9,039 nt of DNA, taken from NCBI GenBank assembly GCA_025450255.1, contig JANWHV010000115.1, forward strand, positions 1-9,039, written 5' to 3'. Origin of the DNA: Chloroflexota bacterium (GTDB lineage: Bacteria; Chloroflexota; UBA5177; JANWHV01). Shown here one piece after another: positions 6,787-9,039 of the stretch; within the stretch, counting starts at the first letter, position 1; every line of letters begins with the position of its first letter. The position numbers and the translations under genes were made by a program. The notes under the pieces were generated by a model. The model was not told the DNA's origin. It ran no database searches and saw only the letters and a program-made list of their open reading frames with translations.

Positions 6787-6811
6787 CGAAAATTATCTGT
6801 AATAATTTGCG
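6787..6811. promoter_or_regulatory. AT-rich imperfect palindrome upstream of the sigma factor gene
   Basis: AAATTAT (6790-6796) and ATAATTT (6802-6808) are exact inverted copies around CTGTA. After one mismatch two more pairs match (GC at 6787-6788 with GC at 6810-6811). It lies in the 145-bp spacer between the surface-protein gene and the sigma gene, in otherwise GC-rich DNA. On the minus strand it contains GATAAT (6797-6792), which could serve as a -10 box, but there is no matching -35 at normal spacing. It may be an operator or promoter element. Confidence 0.35.
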
Positions 6812-6862
6812 ACGCGCGCTGGGGCCTGGGTCTTGTAGGATACTCAGCCTCGCGGCGCCGGG

Positions 6863-9039
6863 TTAGTCGAGCGTGCCGCCCCAAACTTCTGGCGGCTGGC
6901 CGGCGGACGTCGCAGCCGCGCCACGGGCGCCCTCGACGGCGGCCGCGACACACGGACCGCTGCAAGACACGCTTAACGCGATTGGCGCGCCCATCGTTTT
7001 CGCGCCGGCGTCCGACCGTGGCGACCCTGGCGGCGCGGGCAGGGTTAGCTCCAACGATGCGCTCGCGGCAATCTGATAACTCTGGCCATAGAACGGTCCG
7101 TTGCTCGACAGCCCGGCCACTCGAACGACCATCCGGCCTGACGTGGGGTTGAATACGCGGACAAGCACGCCGCGCGATCCTGACTGGAAGCCGCTGCCGC
7201 TCAATAATGTGTTGCCGGCTGTCCCAGAACTCTCGAGACCGGGATGGAACCCGGATGAGGGTGGACCGCCAAAGTATTGCGCCAGCTCGGCCACGATTGG
7301 CTGAGACGATCTGATTGTCAGCGCATACGTGCCGCCGTCGATGAAGCGGCTGAGCGGTATGGTAACGCGGCTGCTCTCGGCGACCTTTACCTTCGTCGTT
7401 CCTACCTTCATGCCAATGCTGGAAAAGGCGCTTACGACAATTGTGGCGTCGCACGTTCTGGGAGCGCGGGCACACGCGGCGGCGGATTGCGACGGATTGA
7501 GGATCGAAAGAAGCGCCTGGTCACCGTGTAACGTGGAGGCATAGGCAAAGTACGCGATCGTGTTTGTGCTTGACGCACCCGACGATACGTCGTAACCTGC
7601 CTTGCCTGAACCACTACCCTGGCCCCAGTACAAGGCCCGTTCAGCCACGATCGCGGTCACGCTCGTTACCACGATGCCGATCGATATACCTGCCTCAGCG
7701 GCCGCGCATAGTCGCGATAACCCACCTCGACCGTTCTGCCCGTCACGCCGGCAACCCAGCATCTTCAGGAACGCGGCGCGCACATCGATGCTGGCGCGTC
7801 CGAACGGCATAAGCTTCAACGATAACGTACCGGAGGCCGGCCCGGCATCGGTGATAAACTCGACCTTCACTTGAGCCGCCGTTGTCTCGGGATCGAAGAT
7901 ATTCAGATACTCTTGAAACGCGGAACCGGTGTAGCCATCGGCAAAGTACCAGACGATCGAGGGGCCGTCGTCTCCGTTTCTCATTGCGCCTGGTCCACCG
8001 GCGATCGAGCTGACGCCCTCGGTAGACGCGGCGTCAAGTGCTTGCGGTGTAGGCGTGACGCGCGACTTCGCTCCGGAAGTACAGCCCGATGTGCCGGCAG
8101 CCTTTGACGGCGGCGCGCAAGCCGCGTTTTCCGGAAGTGCATTCCGGCGCGTGACCAACGCGACCCGAATCGTGGCGCCGCAGCCGTTTTGCACGCCTAT
8201 ACAGGACGGGACCCGGAGGCTCACGCCCGCGCATGTCTGCTTGCCTTCGGCGCGGACAATGATGCTGAAGGACTTGCCGTCCCCGACATCCGCGTTTACC
8301 GACCGTTCGATAACGCTGTGTGGCAGGGCGGAAAACATGTAGGACCGCACAACCGTCGCCGCGGACTTGGATGTCGACGCGATGAGATACGCTACGGTGA
8401 TGCTCGCGGGGAGGTCGCCCGTATTCTCTACTTGCAGAAACTGGTTGAGCGTGACAGTCGGGAGGCCTTTGGATTTGACCGCCGATGTACTGCCCGCCGG
8501 AAAATATGCCACGACGCTGCTCGTGCTTACCCCGCTCGTCGCGCTGCCGGCGCCGCAACCTGGCGTTGCCGGCGCCACGGGCGTAGGCCCGGGCGTGCCT
8601 TGATCCGCCGGCGCGACGGCAAATGCCGTAATACCCTGGCGCTTGCTCAGCAGACCAATTGCGCCAAAAAGATATGCTCCAGGTGAGAATTCAGTCGTTC
8701 CACCGGGTGTCTGATACCGTGGCGGCACGTAAGAAGCGACGAATGAGCCTTGAGCATCGGCCGTGGCTTCCACCAGGCTGGTAGGCAAGGGGACCGGCTT
8801 CTTCGCGGGGGTTGCCAGAAATAGCTCAACCGTTTCGCCTGAGGCGAAGCCGCTCCCCCGCACCGTTACGGCATCCCCCGCGCTAGCGGAGATTACCGAG
8901 ACATGAACCGCGGCGGGTTTGTCGCTGACGGTAAGCACGGTCGCCGCCGTCTTGCCGGTGGAGTCCGTCGCCTGGACCGTCACCGGACCTGTATTGGCGG
9001 TACTGGGAACCGCGACGCTCACCGCGAAGTCGCCACTAG
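6863..9039 (-). CDS. Partial large secreted/surface protein with Ig/TIG-like domain and four repeated beta modules
   Basis: The 3' part of a gene whose start lies beyond the window: the frame is open to the right edge, and the first possible internal start, a GTG at 9022, has no convincing ribosome-binding site. Residues are numbered from that GTG (719 to the stop). Residues 1-33 look like the end of one beta domain. Residues 37-136 form an Ig/TIG-like domain (VTVRGSGFASGETVELFLA, 52-70), followed by a Pro/Thr linker. Four divergent modules follow at about 168-290, 355-467, 488-584 and 603-698. Modules 1-3 open with a YF(P/A) motif (VAYFPAGS, VWYFADGYTG, IAYFAYAS), and modules 2-4 carry an Asn-Pro or Asp-Pro turn (IFDPE, ILNPS, VFNPT). 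They resemble the 'YFAEG' modules of surface proteins in Chloroflexota and Actinobacteria. Cysteine-containing inserts suggest disulfides and export. There is no C-terminal sorting signal or membrane helix. I see no enzyme motif; a cell-surface or adhesive role is inferred. Confidence 0.8.
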   Translation of the reverse strand, partial: SGDFAVSVAVPSTANTGPVTVQATDSTGKTAATVLTVSDKPAAVHVSVISASAGDAVTVRGSGFASGETVELFLATPAKKPVPLPTSLVEATADAQGSFVASYVPPRYQTPGGTTEFSPGAYLFGAIGLLSKRQGITAFAVAPADQGTPGPTPVAPATPGCGAGSATSGVSTSSVVAYFPAGSTSAVKSKGLPTVTLNQFLQVENTGDLPASITVAYLIASTSKSAATVVRSYMFSALPHSVIERSVNADVGDGKSFSIIVRAEGKQTCAGVSLRVPSCIGVQNGCGATIRVALVTRRNALPENAACAPPSKAAGTSGCTSGAKSRVTPTPQALDAASTEGVSSIAGGPGAMRNGDDGPSIVWYFADGYTGSAFQEYLNIFDPETTAAQVKVEFITDAGPASGTLSLKLMPFGRASIDVRAAFLKMLGCRRDGQNGRGGLSRLCAAAEAGISIGIVVTSVTAIVAERALYWGQGSGSGKAGYDVSSGASSTNTIAYFAYASTLHGDQALLSILNPSQSAAACARAPRTCDATIVVSAFSSIGMKVGTTKVKVAESSRVTIPLSRFIDGGTYALTIRSSQPIVAELAQYFGGPPSSGFHPGLESSGTAGNTLLSGSGFQSGSRGVLVRVFNPTSGRMVVRVAGLSSNGPFYGQSYQIAASASLELTLPAPPGSPRSDAGAKTMGAPIALSVSCSGPCVAAAVEGARGAAATSAGQPPEVWGGTLD

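Noticed and set aside
6718..6862. Classical ECF autoregulatory promoter (GGAAC then CGTC) or an intrinsic terminator in the spacer
   Set aside because: No GGAAC-type -35 with a CGTC-type -10 at 16-17 bases is visible on the minus strand. The GC-rich stretch after the surface-protein stop has no stem followed by a U-tract.
6454..7152. A 232-codon open frame on the plus strand across the sigma gene, spacer and surface-protein gene end
   Set aside because: It is antisense to the ECF sigma factor, whose regions 2 and 4 are unmistakable, and its Arg-rich composition is typical of a shadow frame.

Overview
The window is GC-rich DNA (roughly 60% G+C by eye) holding seven protein-coding genes and no RNA gene, insertion sequence or CRISPR array that I can see. 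Six genes lie on the minus strand. One, at the left edge, is on the plus strand and converges on them. Several features point to a free-living, possibly monoderm bacterium: several GTG starts with strong GGAGG-type ribosome-binding sites, an ECF sigma factor with a zinc-finger anti-sigma, secreted proteins built of repeated 'YFA-G' beta modules, and a membrane-anchored PD40-type propeller. Chloroflexota is my best guess from protein style; this is inference with no marker gene to confirm it.

Right part (9039 to 6863, minus strand): the 3' portion of a large secreted or surface protein whose 5' end lies outside the window. It has an Ig/TIG-like domain followed by four divergent beta modules. 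A 145-bp spacer follows, holding an AT-rich imperfect palindrome. Next come an ECF sigma factor gene (6717-6142) and, overlapping it by 17 bases, its anti-sigma factor (6158-5526): a cytoplasmic zinc-binding domain, one membrane helix and an extracytoplasmic tail with a CxxC motif.

Middle part (5473 to 1374, minus strand): only 52 bases after the anti-sigma gene begins an oligopeptide-type ABC importer. It consists of a family-5 substrate-binding protein (5473-3608), a 166-bp gap with a perfect 12-bp hairpin, a DppB/OppB-type permease (3441-2434) and a DppC/OppC-type permease (2390-1374). No ATPase subunits are present, so the importer must borrow them from elsewhere in the genome.

Left part (34-1347, plus strand): a single-pass membrane protein with a TolB/PD40-like beta-propeller, ending 26 bases from the end of dppC.

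The main biological idea is that an extracytoplasmic-stress or redox-type sigma/anti-sigma switch may control the adjacent peptide importer. The intercistronic hairpin could set the binding protein at a higher level than the permeases. This is inferred from gene order and spacing and has not been shown.
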